NCBI GenBank assembly: GCA_958348245.1
Contig: CATVYJ010000006.1
Location: forward strand, 1 to 64,000
Origin: an uncultured Veillonellaceae bacterium
Lineage (GTDB): Bacteria; Bacillota; Negativicutes; Veillonellales; Dialisteraceae
Length of the DNA stretch: 64,000 nucleotides
Reading direction: 5' to 3'
A program made the translations under genes and the position numbers. Below the pieces are notes generated by a model. That model made no database searches and was not told the origin of the DNA. It was given only the letters and a program-made list of their open reading frames with translations. Shown here piece after piece: positions 55,509 through 64,000 of this stretch; position 1 is the stretch's first letter; each line of letters starts with the position of its first letter.

Positions 55509-55547
55509 AAAAAACTTCCCTCACCGATCGGTGAGGGAAGTTTTTTT
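55509..55547. terminator. perfect-palindrome bidirectional terminator
   Basis: AAAAAACTTCCCTCACCG-AT-CGGTGAGGGAAGTTTTTT: 18-bp arms, U-tracts on both strands, between convergent LemA-like and comM genes. Confidence 0.95.
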
Positions 55548-55574
55548 GCAGGGAAGACAGCGCGGGCGCGGATT

Positions 55575-57089
55575 CTATTTGGCGTTCATCATATTGCGGA
55601 GGCTCACCGCTTCGGCGATGTGCTCCGCGGAAATCTCCGGCGCGCCCGCCAGGTCCGCGATGGTGCGGGCCACTTTGATGATGCGGTCATAGCTCCGCGC
55701 GGAGAGATGGAGCGTCTCGAAAATCTGCCGGAGGAGCTCGCTCCCTTCCCGGTCGAGGGGGCAGGAGGCTTTCAGCGCCCGCCGGCCCATCTGGGCGTTT
55801 GTGGAGAGGCCCCACGGGGCGAGCCGTTCCTGCTGGATGCGGCGCGCTTCCGCCACGCGCGCTGCGATGACAGCGGAGGATTCCGCCGGGGCGGTCTCGG
55901 TGAGTTCGCTGTACTTCGGCCGCGCCACGGATACGTGGAGGTCGATGCGGTCGAGCAGCGGCCCGGAAATTTTGCGGCGGTACCGCTGGATCTCGCCGTC
56001 TGTGCAGGTGCATTCGTGGTCGGGGTCGCCCAGGTAGCCGCAGGGGCAGGGGTTCATGGCCGCCACGAGGATGAAGTCCGCCGGATAGGAGAAGGACGCG
56101 TTCACCCGGGCGATGTGCACCACCCGGTCTTCGAGGGGCTGGCGGAGCACTTCGAGGACGGAGCGGGGAAATTCGGGCAGTTCGTCCAGAAAGAGCACGC
56201 CCCGGTGGGCGAGGGTCACTTCGCCCGGGCGGGGGATGGTGCCGCCGCCGATGAGGCCCGCCATGGAGATGGTGTGGTGCGGGCTGCGGAAAGGGCGCTC
56301 CCGCAGGATATGCTCCGCCTGGAAGAGGCCGGCCACGCTGTAAATCTCCGTCACTTCGAGCGCTTCTTCGTCCGTCATGGGCGGCAGGATGGAAGGAATG
56401 CGGCGGGCGAGCATGGTCTTGCCCGAGCCGGGCGGGCCGGTCATGAGGAGATTGTGCCCGCCCGCCGCGGCGATTTCGATGGCGCGCTTCGCCACGCGCT
56501 GGCCCTGCACGTCGGCGAAATCTTCCGCGCGGGACGGGGGCGCTTTTTCCTCCGTCCGCTCCGCCGGAGCCAGCGGCGCGCGGCCCGCGAGCCCCTCCGC
56601 GAGCTCTGCGAGGGTCCGCGGGGCGTACACCGCCGCGCCGCCCGTCAGGAGCGCCTCCTGCGCCGCTTCGGGCGCGACCACGCAGGAGGCGAGGCCCGCG
56701 TCCGCGCCGGCGAGGACCATGGAGAGCACGCCCGGCACGGGACGGAGCTCGCCCTGCAGCGACAGCTCGCCGATGAAGAGCGCCCCTGCCGCCGCCCCTT
56801 CGGGGATCTGGCCGCTCGCGGCGAGGATGCCCACGGCGATGGGCAGGTCCAGACCGGACCCTTCCTTCCGGAGATCCGCCGGAGCGAGATTGACGGTGAT
56901 TTTATACACGGGGAAGCGGTACCCCGAATTTTTGATGGCGGAGCGCACCCGCTCTTTCGATTCTTTCACCGCCGCCGCGGGGAGCCCCACGATGTCGAAG
57001 CTGGGCACGTGGGAGCTGATGTCCACCTCCACGGTGACGATGTGGCCGGAGAGCCCGAAGGTGACCGCGCCGCAGGACTGTGCAAACAT
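55575..57089 (-). CDS. comM: YifB/ComM family Mg-chelatase-like AAA+ ATPase
   Basis: 504 residues. The N-terminal Lon-like domain begins FAQSCGAVTFGLSGHIVTVE; the AAA+ core has GPPGSGKTMLARRIP (Walker A), GVLFLDELPEF (Walker B) and NPCPCGYLGD with a Cys-rich loop (CPCGY...HECTCT). ComM is a branch-migration helicase that helps integrate transformed DNA, which fits with dprA nearby. Start at 57089 follows GGGAGG; the frame remains open upstream into the next gene without a start signal. Last of yraN-tag-comM. Confidence 0.94.
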   Translation of the reverse strand: MFAQSCGAVTFGLSGHIVTVEVDISSHVPSFDIVGLPAAAVKESKERVRSAIKNSGYRFPVYKITVNLAPADLRKEGSGLDLPIAVGILAASGQIPEGAAAGALFIGELSLQGELRPVPGVLSMVLAGADAGLASCVVAPEAAQEALLTGGAAVYAPRTLAELAEGLAGRAPLAPAERTEEKAPPSRAEDFADVQGQRVAKRAIEIAAAGGHNLLMTGPPGSGKTMLARRIPSILPPMTDEEALEVTEIYSVAGLFQAEHILRERPFRSPHHTISMAGLIGGGTIPRPGEVTLAHRGVLFLDELPEFPRSVLEVLRQPLEDRVVHIARVNASFSYPADFILVAAMNPCPCGYLGDPDHECTCTDGEIQRYRRKISGPLLDRIDLHVSVARPKYSELTETAPAESSAVIAARVAEARRIQQERLAPWGLSTNAQMGRRALKASCPLDREGSELLRQIFETLHLSARSYDRIIKVARTIADLAGAPEISAEHIAEAVSLRNMMNAK

Positions 57090-57106
57090 GACGCCTCCCG
57101 GAAAAC

Positions 57107-57664
57107 TCAGCGGAACGGGCAGCTCGCGAGATGGTCGTTCACGAGGCCCGCCGCCTGCATGTACGAATAGGTGATGACCGGCCCCATATAGCGGAAGCCG
57201 TACGACCGGAGCTCCCGGGACAGCGCTTCCGAGAGCGGCGTCCGCGCGGGCACGTCCGAAAGCGATGCGGGCCGGCGGTCGACGGGGCCGTCCACATGGG
57301 ACCAGAGAAAATCGGAAAAGGAGCCGAACGATGCCTGTACGGCGAGAAACGCCCGGGCATTCGTCCCGATGCTCTCGATCTTGCCGCGGTGATGGATCAG
57401 GCCGGGCTGCGCCATGAGCGCCTCCGTCTTCTCCGGGCCGTACGCGGCGCACGCCCCGGGGCGGAGATCGTCGCAACATGCGCGGAAAAGAGGCTCCTTG
57501 CGCAGGACGAGGCCCCACGAGAGGCCCGATGAGAAACTCTCCAGCACGAGAAGCGCGAAAAGCTCGTGGTCGTCGTGCACCGGTTTGCACCACCGCCGGT
57601 CGTGGTAATCCCGGAGCGCGTCGTCGTAATGCGGCCAGGGGCAGCGGCCTGCCGGGTCAGTCAT
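57107..57664 (-). CDS. tag: DNA-3-methyladenine glycosylase I
   Basis: 185 residues. Zinc ligands Cys (GRCPWP), His (DYHD) and the C-terminal NDHLASC are all present. The base-recognition residues equivalent to E. coli Tyr16, Glu38 and Trp46 are kept (DYHD, LVLES, GLSW). The EWG that often follows YHD is RWC here. It removes 3-methyladenine from DNA. AAGGAGGA precedes the ATG. Middle gene of yraN-tag-comM. Confidence 0.93.
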   Translation of the reverse strand: MTDPAGRCPWPHYDDALRDYHDRRWCKPVHDDHELFALLVLESFSSGLSWGLVLRKEPLFRACCDDLRPGACAAYGPEKTEALMAQPGLIHHRGKIESIGTNARAFLAVQASFGSFSDFLWSHVDGPVDRRPASLSDVPARTPLSEALSRELRSYGFRYMGPVITYSYMQAAGLVNDHLASCPFR

Positions 57665-57674
57665 GATTCCTCCT

Positions 57675-58028
57675 TCAGAATGCATCGGGGATGTGGCGGA
57701 TGCGGGGCGCAGCGCCGGGGAGCGCGAGGATTTCCACCACGTCAAACCGGACGGGGCGGCCTTCGATGCGGCGCTCCGCGCAGTACACTTCGGCGCACCA
57801 GCGGAGATGGCGCTGCTTGGCCGGCGTCACCGCTTCGGCGGGCGTGCCCAGGCGGAGGCTGCGCCGGGTTTTTACTTCCACGAAGACGAGCGTCCCGCCG
57901 TCTTCCATGACGAGATCCAGCTCGCCGTGGAGCCGTTTGAAATTCCGGTCCGCCAGACGGAATCCTTTCCGCTCCAGAAAGGCGCGGGCGAGGTCTTCTC
58001 CGGCGCGGCCGAGCGCGGTATTTCCCAT
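57675..58028 (-). CDS. yraN: UPF0102 family protein YraN
   Basis: 117 residues, PD-(D/E)xK-like fold: LGRAGEDLARAFLERKGF, then GELDLVMEDGGTLVFVEVKT with the E-x-K nuclease-type site. The family often sits near dprA, comM and topA; its role (Holliday-junction or DNA processing) is not firmly known. Start at 58028 follows CAGGAGGG; an upstream in-frame ATG cluster lacks a ribosome site. First gene of yraN-tag-comM. Confidence 0.92.
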   Translation of the reverse strand: MGNTALGRAGEDLARAFLERKGFRLADRNFKRLHGELDLVMEDGGTLVFVEVKTRRSLRLGTPAEAVTPAKQRHLRWCAEVYCAERRIEGRPVRFDVVEILALPGAAPRIRHIPDAF

Positions 58029-58145
58029 AGGCCCTCCTGTGTCCATATCTGTTTTCATCATAGTCCCATGAGAGGCATTTATCAAGGCGGGGCGCGGCGG
58101 ATTTCTTCATGCCCGCCGGGTATGCTGCGAGCCAGCGCATAGGTA

Positions 58146-58175
58146 TTGGCTTTTTCACCGCGCCGTTTTTATAAT
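58146..58175 (+). promoter_or_regulatory. promoter of the MFS exporter
   Basis: TTGGCT (58146-58151), 18-bp spacer, TATAAT (58170-58175). Confidence 0.75.
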
Positions 58176-58218
58176 ACAGCCATCGCACAGGTTTTCGAGT
58201 CAGGAAAGGAAGGTCGCT

Positions 58219-59370
58219 ATGCTGGTATGGATTCTTACGCTGGGCGTGTTCAGCATCATCAATACGGAAATGGGGGTCATCGGCATCCTGCCGCTGCTCG
58301 CCGCGCGGTACGGCGTGGACATCTCCGCGGCGGGGCTGCTGGTGAGCCTCTTTGCGCTCGCCGTGGCGGTGTCGGGGCCGACGCTGCCGCTCCTCTTCTC
58401 GAAGTGCAACCGGAAGACGGTCATGCTGGCCGCGCTCGCCGCCTTCGCCGTGTGCAACGCGGCTTCCGCGCTGACGGAGAATTTCTACGCGGCGCTCCTC
58501 GCGCGGACGCTTCCGGCCTTCCTCCATCCGGTGTACATCTCGCTCGCCTTCACGGCGGCAGCGCAGGCGGCGCCGGAGGACGCGCCGAAAGCGGCGGCGA
58601 AGGTCATGGTGGGCGTGTCCGCCGGGATGGTGCTCGGCGTGCCCGTGGTGAGCTGGCTCGCGGGAACGGTCTCTCTCGACGCGGCCATGTATTCTTTCGC
58701 GGCGGTGAACGCGGCGGCCTTCGTCGTGACGGCACTCTTCGTGCCGTCCATGCCGGCGGCGCAGGCGCTCTCCTACGGGGCGCAGCTCCGCGTGCTGAAG
58801 GACCGCGGGTTGTGGCTGGCGCTCTTCGCGGTGATCTGCCTGAACGGAGGCATCTTCGGCGTGTTCAGCTACCTCGCGGACTATCTGTCCCGCGTGTCGG
58901 GCTATTCTGCGGACGGCGTGAGCGCGGCGCTCCTCGTGTACGGTCTGGCGAATATCGCGGGCAATCTCCTCGCGGGGCGGCTCCTCACGGCGCGGGCAGC
59001 GCAGGCGGTCTTCGCCTTTCCTCTCGCGCTGGGGCTCGTGTACGTGTGGATGTACTTCGCGGGCGGACTCGCGCTGCCCATGGCGGCCGTCATCCTCCTC
59101 TGGGGCGTCCTCGCCGGGCTGGGGGCAAACATCAACCAGTACTGGATCACCTCCGCGGCTCCGCAGGTGCCGGACTTTGCGAATGCGCTCTTCCTCGTGG
59201 CGACGAATCTGGGCACGTGCATCGCCGCGGCGGCGTGCGGCCGGCTCATCGACAGCTTCGGCATCGCCTCGCTGACCTTCGGCGGCCTCGCGTTCCTCGC
59301 GGGGAGCTTCCTCTTCATCGCCGCGGGACTCCGGCGGAGACGGACCGCGCCCGCGTCCGCCGCGGCGTGA
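58219..59370 (+). CDS. MFS transporter, DHA1-like exporter
   Basis: 383 residues, 12 transmembrane segments. FSIINTEMGVIGILPLLAAR is the first helix with the acidic residue seen in the AraJ/NepI/sugar-efflux group; LPLLFSKCNRKTVM is the loop 2-3 motif A equivalent, RTLPAFLHPVYISLAF holds the motif B Arg, and VSAGMVLGVPVVSWLAG is the antiporter motif C. It likely exports a sugar, nucleoside or drug with a proton gradient. AAAGGAAGG precedes the ATG. Monocistronic. Confidence 0.92.
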   Translation: MLVWILTLGVFSIINTEMGVIGILPLLAARYGVDISAAGLLVSLFALAVAVSGPTLPLLFSKCNRKTVMLAALAAFAVCNAASALTENFYAALLARTLPAFLHPVYISLAFTAAAQAAPEDAPKAAAKVMVGVSAGMVLGVPVVSWLAGTVSLDAAMYSFAAVNAAAFVVTALFVPSMPAAQALSYGAQLRVLKDRGLWLALFAVICLNGGIFGVFSYLADYLSRVSGYSADGVSAALLVYGLANIAGNLLAGRLLTARAAQAVFAFPLALGLVYVWMYFAGGLALPMAAVILLWGVLAGLGANINQYWITSAAPQVPDFANALFLVATNLGTCIAAAACGRLIDSFGIASLTFGGLAFLAGSFLFIAAGLRRRRTAPASAAA

Positions 59371-59382
59371 ACCGAGACGCAG

Positions 59383-59414
59383 AAAAAAGACGCAGCACAG
59401 GCCGCGTCTTTTTT
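59383..59414. terminator. terminator after the MFS gene
   Basis: AAAAAAGACGC/GCGTCTTTTTT, 11-bp stem, 10-nt loop. Confidence 0.9.
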
Positions 59415-59562
59415 GTTGTCTGCGCGGCGTATGCTTCCGCTGTATGAAATTCGATGAAAAGAGGGCATTGGAAGCGCGGCGGGCATCCTCCGTATAATGA
59501 AGAAAACAGAGACGGACAAGACGTCCGCGGAAACGCCCTGCGGGGCGGAAGGAGGAAATGCC

Positions 59563-60597
59563 ATGAAACGACTGAAACGATCCATTTGCGCCCTGCTCGC
59601 CGGGGTGCTGCTCAGCGCGCCGCTCGCGGGATGGGCGGCGGACGATTACGCGTCGAAGCTCGATCCGGAGCTGGTGCCCGCCTTTGAGGCGAGCTACGCC
59701 ATGGACCTCGACTGGACGGGGCCGGATTTCCTGAAGCAGCGCTCGGCGTCGCTCGTGGGCTCGCCGAATCTTCCGAAGGACGCGGCGGTCTCCGTGCGCG
59801 ACGTGTACGTGCCGAACGGAGACGGCACGGGCGAGCTGCGGCTCCGCATTTATCAGCCGGCGCACGCGGAGGGGACGCTCCCCGGCATCTACTGGATTCA
59901 CGGCGGGGGATTCCTCTTCGGCGTGCCCGAGCAGAATGAAGCGCAGAGCATCCGCTTTGTAAAGGACGTGGGCGCCGTGGTGGTCTCCGTGGATTACCGC
60001 CTCGCGCCGGAGCATCCCTATCCCGCGCCGCTGGAAGACTGCTACGCCGGTCTCAAGTGGTTCTTTACTCATGCGGGCGAGCTCGGCGTGGACGCGGACC
60101 GCATCGCCGTAGCCGGGGCGTCCGCCGGGGGCAATCTCTGCGCGGCGGTGACGCTCCTCGCGCGGGACCGGGGCGAATTCACGCCCGCCTTCCAGATGCC
60201 GCTCTATCCCATGCTGGACGACCGCATGACGACGCCCTCCAGCACGGAACCCACCGATCCCCGCGTGTGGAATCCCGACGCGAACCGCTACGGCTGGCAC
60301 GCCTATCTGGGCGGCATCGAAGGGACGGACGCGGTGACGGAGTACATGGCGCCCGCCCGCGCGGAGGACCTTTCCCATCTCCCGCCGACGTACTCCATGA
60401 TCGGTACGCTCGAGCCTTTCCGCGACGAAGTGATCGACTACATGCAGCGCCTCGCCCAGGCGGGCGTGCCCGTAGAGCTCCACGTTTACCCGCGGACGTT
60501 CCACGCCTTCGAGGCTGTGGCTCGCGGCACGGACTACAGCCGCCTCGTGGAGGACGAATACGTGCGGGTGCTGAAAAAAGCGCTGCACGGCGAATAA
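59563..60597 (+). CDS. secreted alpha/beta hydrolase, hormone-sensitive-lipase-like esterase
   Basis: 344 residues. A Sec signal peptide (about 24 residues, ending GWA) suggests export. The HSL family oxyanion motif is IHGGGFLFG, the nucleophile is Ser in AGASAGGN, Asp is in PFRDEV and His in TFHAFE. It hydrolyses short acyl esters. Start ATG 59563 follows GGAAGGAGGAA; an ATG at 59497 overlaps the TATAAT (59493-59498) and is excluded. A TTGGAA lies 19 bp before that -10. Monocistronic. Confidence 0.92.
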   Translation: MKRLKRSICALLAGVLLSAPLAGWAADDYASKLDPELVPAFEASYAMDLDWTGPDFLKQRSASLVGSPNLPKDAAVSVRDVYVPNGDGTGELRLRIYQPAHAEGTLPGIYWIHGGGFLFGVPEQNEAQSIRFVKDVGAVVVSVDYRLAPEHPYPAPLEDCYAGLKWFFTHAGELGVDADRIAVAGASAGGNLCAAVTLLARDRGEFTPAFQMPLYPMLDDRMTTPSSTEPTDPRVWNPDANRYGWHAYLGGIEGTDAVTEYMAPARAEDLSHLPPTYSMIGTLEPFRDEVIDYMQRLAQAGVPVELHVYPRTFHAFEAVARGTDYSRLVEDEYVRVLKKALHGE

Positions 60598-60618
60598 AGA
60601 CAAATCCACAGCAGAGAG

Positions 60619-60642
60619 ACGCCGCCCCGTGCGGCGTTTTTT
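60619..60642 (+). terminator. terminator after the esterase
   Basis: ACGCCGC-CCCGT-GCGGCGT then T6. Confidence 0.85.
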
Positions 60643-60721
60643 GCGTGCGCTGCGCCGCGTGCCCTGCGGAACCGCCGCGGCGGGGCTATAATAAGAAAAA
60701 GAAAAAAAGGAGGCGGGCCGT

Positions 60722-61819
60722 ATGGATTGTTACGCGGCGGCGCTGCCCGGCATGGACGGGCTGGGAGCGCGGCGCATCCGGGGACTGGTGGATTATTTCG
60801 GCACGGCGGAGCGCCTGTGGAAGGCGGACCCCGCGGAGGTGCGCGCGTCGGGCGTGCTGTCCGACAAAATGGCGGGGGCGTTTCTCGCGTACCGCGCGTC
60901 GGCCGATCCGGAGGCGGTCGGGGAAGCCCTGCGGAAGCGGGACATTCACGTCACCACCTGGCGGGACGAAGACTACCCGCCGCTCCTGAAAGAGACGGCC
61001 AATCCGCCGGCGGTGCTGTTCTACCGGGGGAGCGCTCCCGTGTGGACGCGGACCGTGGCCGTCGTGGGCGCGCGGAAGGCCACGGCGTACGGCGTGAACG
61101 CCGCGAAAGCCATCGCGGAAGGACTGGCGAAAGAAGGGGTGACGATCGTCTCCGGCGGCGCGCGGGGCGTGGACACCGTATCCCACGAAGGGTGCCTCGC
61201 GGGCGGCGCGCCCACGGCGGTGGTGCTCGCCTGCGGTCTCGACGTGGCCTATCCGCCGGAGAACCGGAATCTGTTCCGCCGGGTCGTCGAGGCGGGCGGG
61301 GCGGTCCTCTCGGAGTATCCCCTCGGCACGCCGCCGCTGGGCCGGCAGTTTCCCGCGCGGAACCGCATTATCGCCGGCATGAGCCGGGCGGTGCTCGTCA
61401 CGGAGGCGGCCGTGCGGAGCGGCTCTCTCATCACGGCGGATTTCGCCCTCGAGGAAGGGCGGGACGTCTTCGCCGTGCCGGGCAGCATCTGGTCCGCCAT
61501 GAGCCGCGGGACGAATCATCTCATCCGGTCGGGCGCGGTGTGCTGCACCGGCGCGGAGGACATCCTCTCCGAGTACGGCTGGGGCCGAAAGCAGGCCGCC
61601 CGTGCGGAAAGTGCGCCCCGGCAGTTGACACTGGAAGAAGAAATGGTGTATCGTTTCTGCTGTATGGGAGAGACCGTGTCCGCCGAGACCCTCCTCGAGC
61701 AGACGGGCCTCTCCATAGCGAAACTCACCATGATTCTCCTCTCGCTCACCATGAAAGGGTGCATCACCGAAGAAGGGCCGGGGCTGTACGCCCCCGCCGG
61801 AGCGGGCGGAACCGTGTGA
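60722..61819 (+). CDS. dprA: DNA processing protein DprA (Smf)
   Basis: 365 residues. An N-terminal SAM/HhH-like domain precedes the Rossmann DprA core: VAVVGARKATAYG, TIVSGGARGVDTVSHEG, FPARNRIIAGMSRAVLVTEA. A winged-helix domain at the C-terminus (from about 305) completes the usual architecture. DprA loads RecA onto incoming single-stranded DNA during transformation. A TATAAT is at 60687-60692 and GGAGG precedes the ATG. topA begins 15 nt after the stop, so the two share a transcript. Confidence 0.96.
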   Translation: MDCYAAALPGMDGLGARRIRGLVDYFGTAERLWKADPAEVRASGVLSDKMAGAFLAYRASADPEAVGEALRKRDIHVTTWRDEDYPPLLKETANPPAVLFYRGSAPVWTRTVAVVGARKATAYGVNAAKAIAEGLAKEGVTIVSGGARGVDTVSHEGCLAGGAPTAVVLACGLDVAYPPENRNLFRRVVEAGGAVLSEYPLGTPPLGRQFPARNRIIAGMSRAVLVTEAAVRSGSLITADFALEEGRDVFAVPGSIWSAMSRGTNHLIRSGAVCCTGAEDILSEYGWGRKQAARAESAPRQLTLEEEMVYRFCCMGETVSAETLLEQTGLSIAKLTMILLSLTMKGCITEEGPGLYAPAGAGGTV

Positions 61820-61834
61820 CAACTGGGAGGCACT

Positions 61835-64000
61835 ATGTCCATCAAACGCACAATCACCATCGGCGACCGAAAGCGCCGCACCGCGCTGCCCCCGGCAGAG
61901 CCCGCTTTCGTGCGCCATCCGAATCCGAAGGGAAAACGCCTCGTGGTGGTGGAATCCCCGGCAAAGGCGCGCACCATCGAGCGCATCCTCGGCCCGGATT
62001 ACAAAGTGATGGCCTCCATGGGCCATCTGCGGGACCTGCCGGCGCGGACCCTCGGCGTGGATATCGACCACGACTTCGCGCCGCAGTACGTGAACGCCGA
62101 CGGGCGGGAGAGCGTCATCAAAGACCTGCAGAAGGAAGCGAACCAGTGCCGGGACGTGCTCCTCGCCACGGACCCCGACCGCGAAGGAGAGGCCATTTCG
62201 TGGCACCTGTCGAAGCTCCTCGACGTGAATCCCGAGGACAATGTGCGCATCGCCTTCCACGAAATCACGCCGCCCGCCATCCGGGAAGCGGTGCAGCATC
62301 CCGGCCCCATCGATGAACACCGCGTGGACGCCCAGCAGGCGCGGCGCGTGCTGGACCGCCTCGTGGGGTACAAGCTCTCCCCCTGGCTGTGGAAGCAGGT
62401 CTACCGGGGCCTCTCCGCCGGGCGCGTACAGTCCGTGGCGGTGCGCCTCATCTGCGAGCGCGAAGCGGAAATCAAAGCGTTCCAGCCGGAAGAATACTGG
62501 ACCATCGAAGGACGGTACAAAACGGCGGACAAGGAGACCTTCAAGGCGCGCCTCACCCAGATCCGGGGCGAAGAGGCGAAGCTCCACAATAAAGAAGAGA
62601 CCGACGCGGCGCTGGCCGCTCTCGAAAAGCAGGACGCGGTCATCACCGCCGTGACGAAGCAGAAGAAGCAGCGCCGGCCGAAGCCGCCCTTCACCACGTC
62701 CACCCTGCAGCAGGACGCGGTGAATAAACTCTCCTTCGGCTCGAAGAAGACCATGATGATCGCCCAGACGCTCTACGAAGGGGTGGAAATCGCCGGCCAC
62801 GGCCACGTGGGGCTCATCACCTACATGCGTACTGACTCGGTGCGCATTTCCGAGGAAATGGCGAAGCCCACCCTCGCGTACATCGCGCAGATTTACGGCG
62901 AAGCGTACGCTCCGGAGAAGCCGAACGTGTACGCCAAGTCGAAAGAGGCGCAGGACGCGCACGAAGCCATCCGCCCTACGTCGCTCAAATTCCCGCCGGA
63001 AGCGCTGGAAGGCTCCCTCTCGCGGGACCAGATGAAGCTCTACACCCTCATCTGGAACCGGTATCTCGCGAGCCAGATGGCGCCGCAGGTGACGGAAAAT
63101 ACCGCTGCCGTCCTCCAGTGCGGGGACTACACCCTCCGCGCGACGGGCATGCACGTCCTCTTCGACGGCTTCACCGTGCTCCAGACGGCGAAGGAAAAGG
63201 CGAAAGAGAACGAAAAGGAAAATACCCTCCCGGCGCTCCGCAAAGGCGATACGGTGAAGAATGTTTCCATCGGGGGCGAGCAGCATTTCACCGCGCCGCC
63301 GCCGCGCTACACCGAGGCGAGCCTCATCAAGACCCTCGAAGAGAAGGGCATCGGCCGCCCCTCCACGTACGCTCCCATCCTGGACACCATCCAGCGCCGG
63401 AAATACGTGGAGAAGGAAAATAAACAGTTCGTCCCCACCGAGCTGGGCTTCACCATCGTGGACCTGCTGAAGACCTATTTCGGCGGCATCATCAACGTGG
63501 ACTTCACTGCCGAGATGGAAGACGAGCTGGACAAGATCGCCGCAGGCAAAGCCACCTACGGCAAGGTCATGAAGGATTTCTACAAAGTCTTCAGCGAAGA
63601 GCTGAAAGACGCCGACGCGAAAGCCGCCGAAGACCGGGAGAAGCATCAGGAAGTGTCCGACGTGATCTGCGAGAAATGCGGCGCGCATATGATCGTGAAG
63701 ATGGGCCGCTACGGGAAATACCTCGCCTGTCCGAATTATCCGAAGTGCAGCAATATCAAACCGTACCGGCAGGATCGCGCTCCCGACGAAGAGTCGGATG
63801 TGGTGTGCGACAAGTGCGGCGCGAAGATGGTGTACCGCACGGGGCCTTTCGGCCGGTATCTCGCGTGCCCGGCGTGCAAAGCCACGAAATCCATCGTGGT
63901 GGACACGGGCATCGAGTGCCCCAAATGCCACAAGGGCCATCTGGTGCGCCGCCGCTCCCGCCGGGGCCGCTATTTCTACGGATGCAGCGAGTACCCGAAG
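61835..64000 (+). CDS. topA: DNA topoisomerase I (partial, runs off the window)
   Basis: The first 722 residues are present and no stop is reached. The Toprim domain (RLVVVESPAKARTIE, then ATDPDREGEAISW), the active-site Tyr in LITYMRTDSVRIS, and at least three C-terminal zinc fingers (CEKCGAHM.../CPNYPKC, CDKCGAKM.../CPAC, CPKCHKG) are visible. It relaxes negative supercoils. About 35 basic residues precede the usual KxLVVVESP start. The ATG at 61835 has GGGAGG upstream, so this extension is probably real. Confidence 0.97.
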   Translation, partial: MSIKRTITIGDRKRRTALPPAEPAFVRHPNPKGKRLVVVESPAKARTIERILGPDYKVMASMGHLRDLPARTLGVDIDHDFAPQYVNADGRESVIKDLQKEANQCRDVLLATDPDREGEAISWHLSKLLDVNPEDNVRIAFHEITPPAIREAVQHPGPIDEHRVDAQQARRVLDRLVGYKLSPWLWKQVYRGLSAGRVQSVAVRLICEREAEIKAFQPEEYWTIEGRYKTADKETFKARLTQIRGEEAKLHNKEETDAALAALEKQDAVITAVTKQKKQRRPKPPFTTSTLQQDAVNKLSFGSKKTMMIAQTLYEGVEIAGHGHVGLITYMRTDSVRISEEMAKPTLAYIAQIYGEAYAPEKPNVYAKSKEAQDAHEAIRPTSLKFPPEALEGSLSRDQMKLYTLIWNRYLASQMAPQVTENTAAVLQCGDYTLRATGMHVLFDGFTVLQTAKEKAKENEKENTLPALRKGDTVKNVSIGGEQHFTAPPPRYTEASLIKTLEEKGIGRPSTYAPILDTIQRRKYVEKENKQFVPTELGFTIVDLLKTYFGGIINVDFTAEMEDELDKIAAGKATYGKVMKDFYKVFSEELKDADAKAAEDREKHQEVSDVICEKCGAHMIVKMGRYGKYLACPNYPKCSNIKPYRQDRAPDEESDVVCDKCGAKMVYRTGPFGRYLACPACKATKSIVVDTGIECPKCHKGHLVRRRSRRGRYFYGCSEYPK

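Noticed and set aside
57580..57640. Loss of a catalytic residue in Tag (YHD followed by RRWC instead of xEWG)
   Set aside because: Counting along the E. coli protein puts its key Glu38 in the LExxxxGLSW segment, which is intact here; Tyr16 and Trp46 are kept too.

Overview
This 64 kb window looks like chromosomal backbone from a GC-rich bacterium, most likely a member of the Bacillota class Negativicutes (Veillonellaceae/Selenomonadaceae relatives). That placement is an inference from gene content: mutS-mutL-miaA-hfq, zinc-ribbon L28 and L32, a TrpX-type ABC importer, a phosphatidylserine synthase/decarboxylase pair, and DprA-TopA. There was no database comparison. Genes are dense, often overlap by ATGA, and mostly end in clear intrinsic terminators. 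I see no phage, insertion sequence, integrase, CRISPR array or complete toxin-antitoxin module.

Layout. 1-8.5 kb: a 100-bp tandem repeat, a CBS-ACT protein, a MATE exporter, an amino-acid-binding lipoprotein (minus strand), two paralogous secreted proteins, and a LysR regulator facing an SDR and two aldo/keto reductases, followed by the C-terminal remnant of a RelB/DinJ antitoxin. 9-17 kb: a packed operon miaB-mutS-mutL-methyltransferase-miaA-hfq, then an ACT-domain protein. 17-24 kb: an Mrr-type endonuclease, a flavoprotein, a DUF1624-like membrane protein, tRNA-Lys(CTT), thrC plus a TVP38-type membrane protein, and an amino-acid permease behind a structured leader. 24-30 kb: a secreted protein, rpmF, and a five-gene ABC importer with three substrate-binding lipoproteins, one permease and one ATPase. 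30-39 kb: an aldo/keto reductase and a 2-hydroxyacid dehydrogenase (both minus), a divergent polysaccharide deacetylase, an SDR, a DUF697-like membrane protein with 11-residue repeats, a zinc-ribbon protein, a thioesterase with murI, and a membrane protein overlapping a CofE-like protein.

39-47.6 kb: rpmB and recG diverge. Then comes a leader/sRNA-like region ahead of guaB, which heads an overlapping series guaB-tagA/wecG-psd-pssA-GT2-surE that links purine synthesis to envelope and phospholipid synthesis. tRNA-Leu(CAA) follows. 48-55.5 kb: uvrB-uvrA-uvrC and a LemA-like protein. 55.5-64 kb: yraN-tag-comM (minus), an MFS exporter, a secreted esterase, dprA, and topA, which runs off the window end. 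DNA repair and recombination are strongly represented (mutS, mutL, recG, uvrABC, tag, comM, dprA, topA, Mrr).

The most interesting unexplained pieces are the structured leader before the permease at 22.7 kb, the promoter-to-terminator segment before guaB, the nested inverted repeats at 22.36-22.50 kb, the triple binding-protein importer, the DUF697/11-mer protein, the CofE-like pair and the orphan antitoxin tail. Nothing here is clearly a wholly new defence or mobile system.
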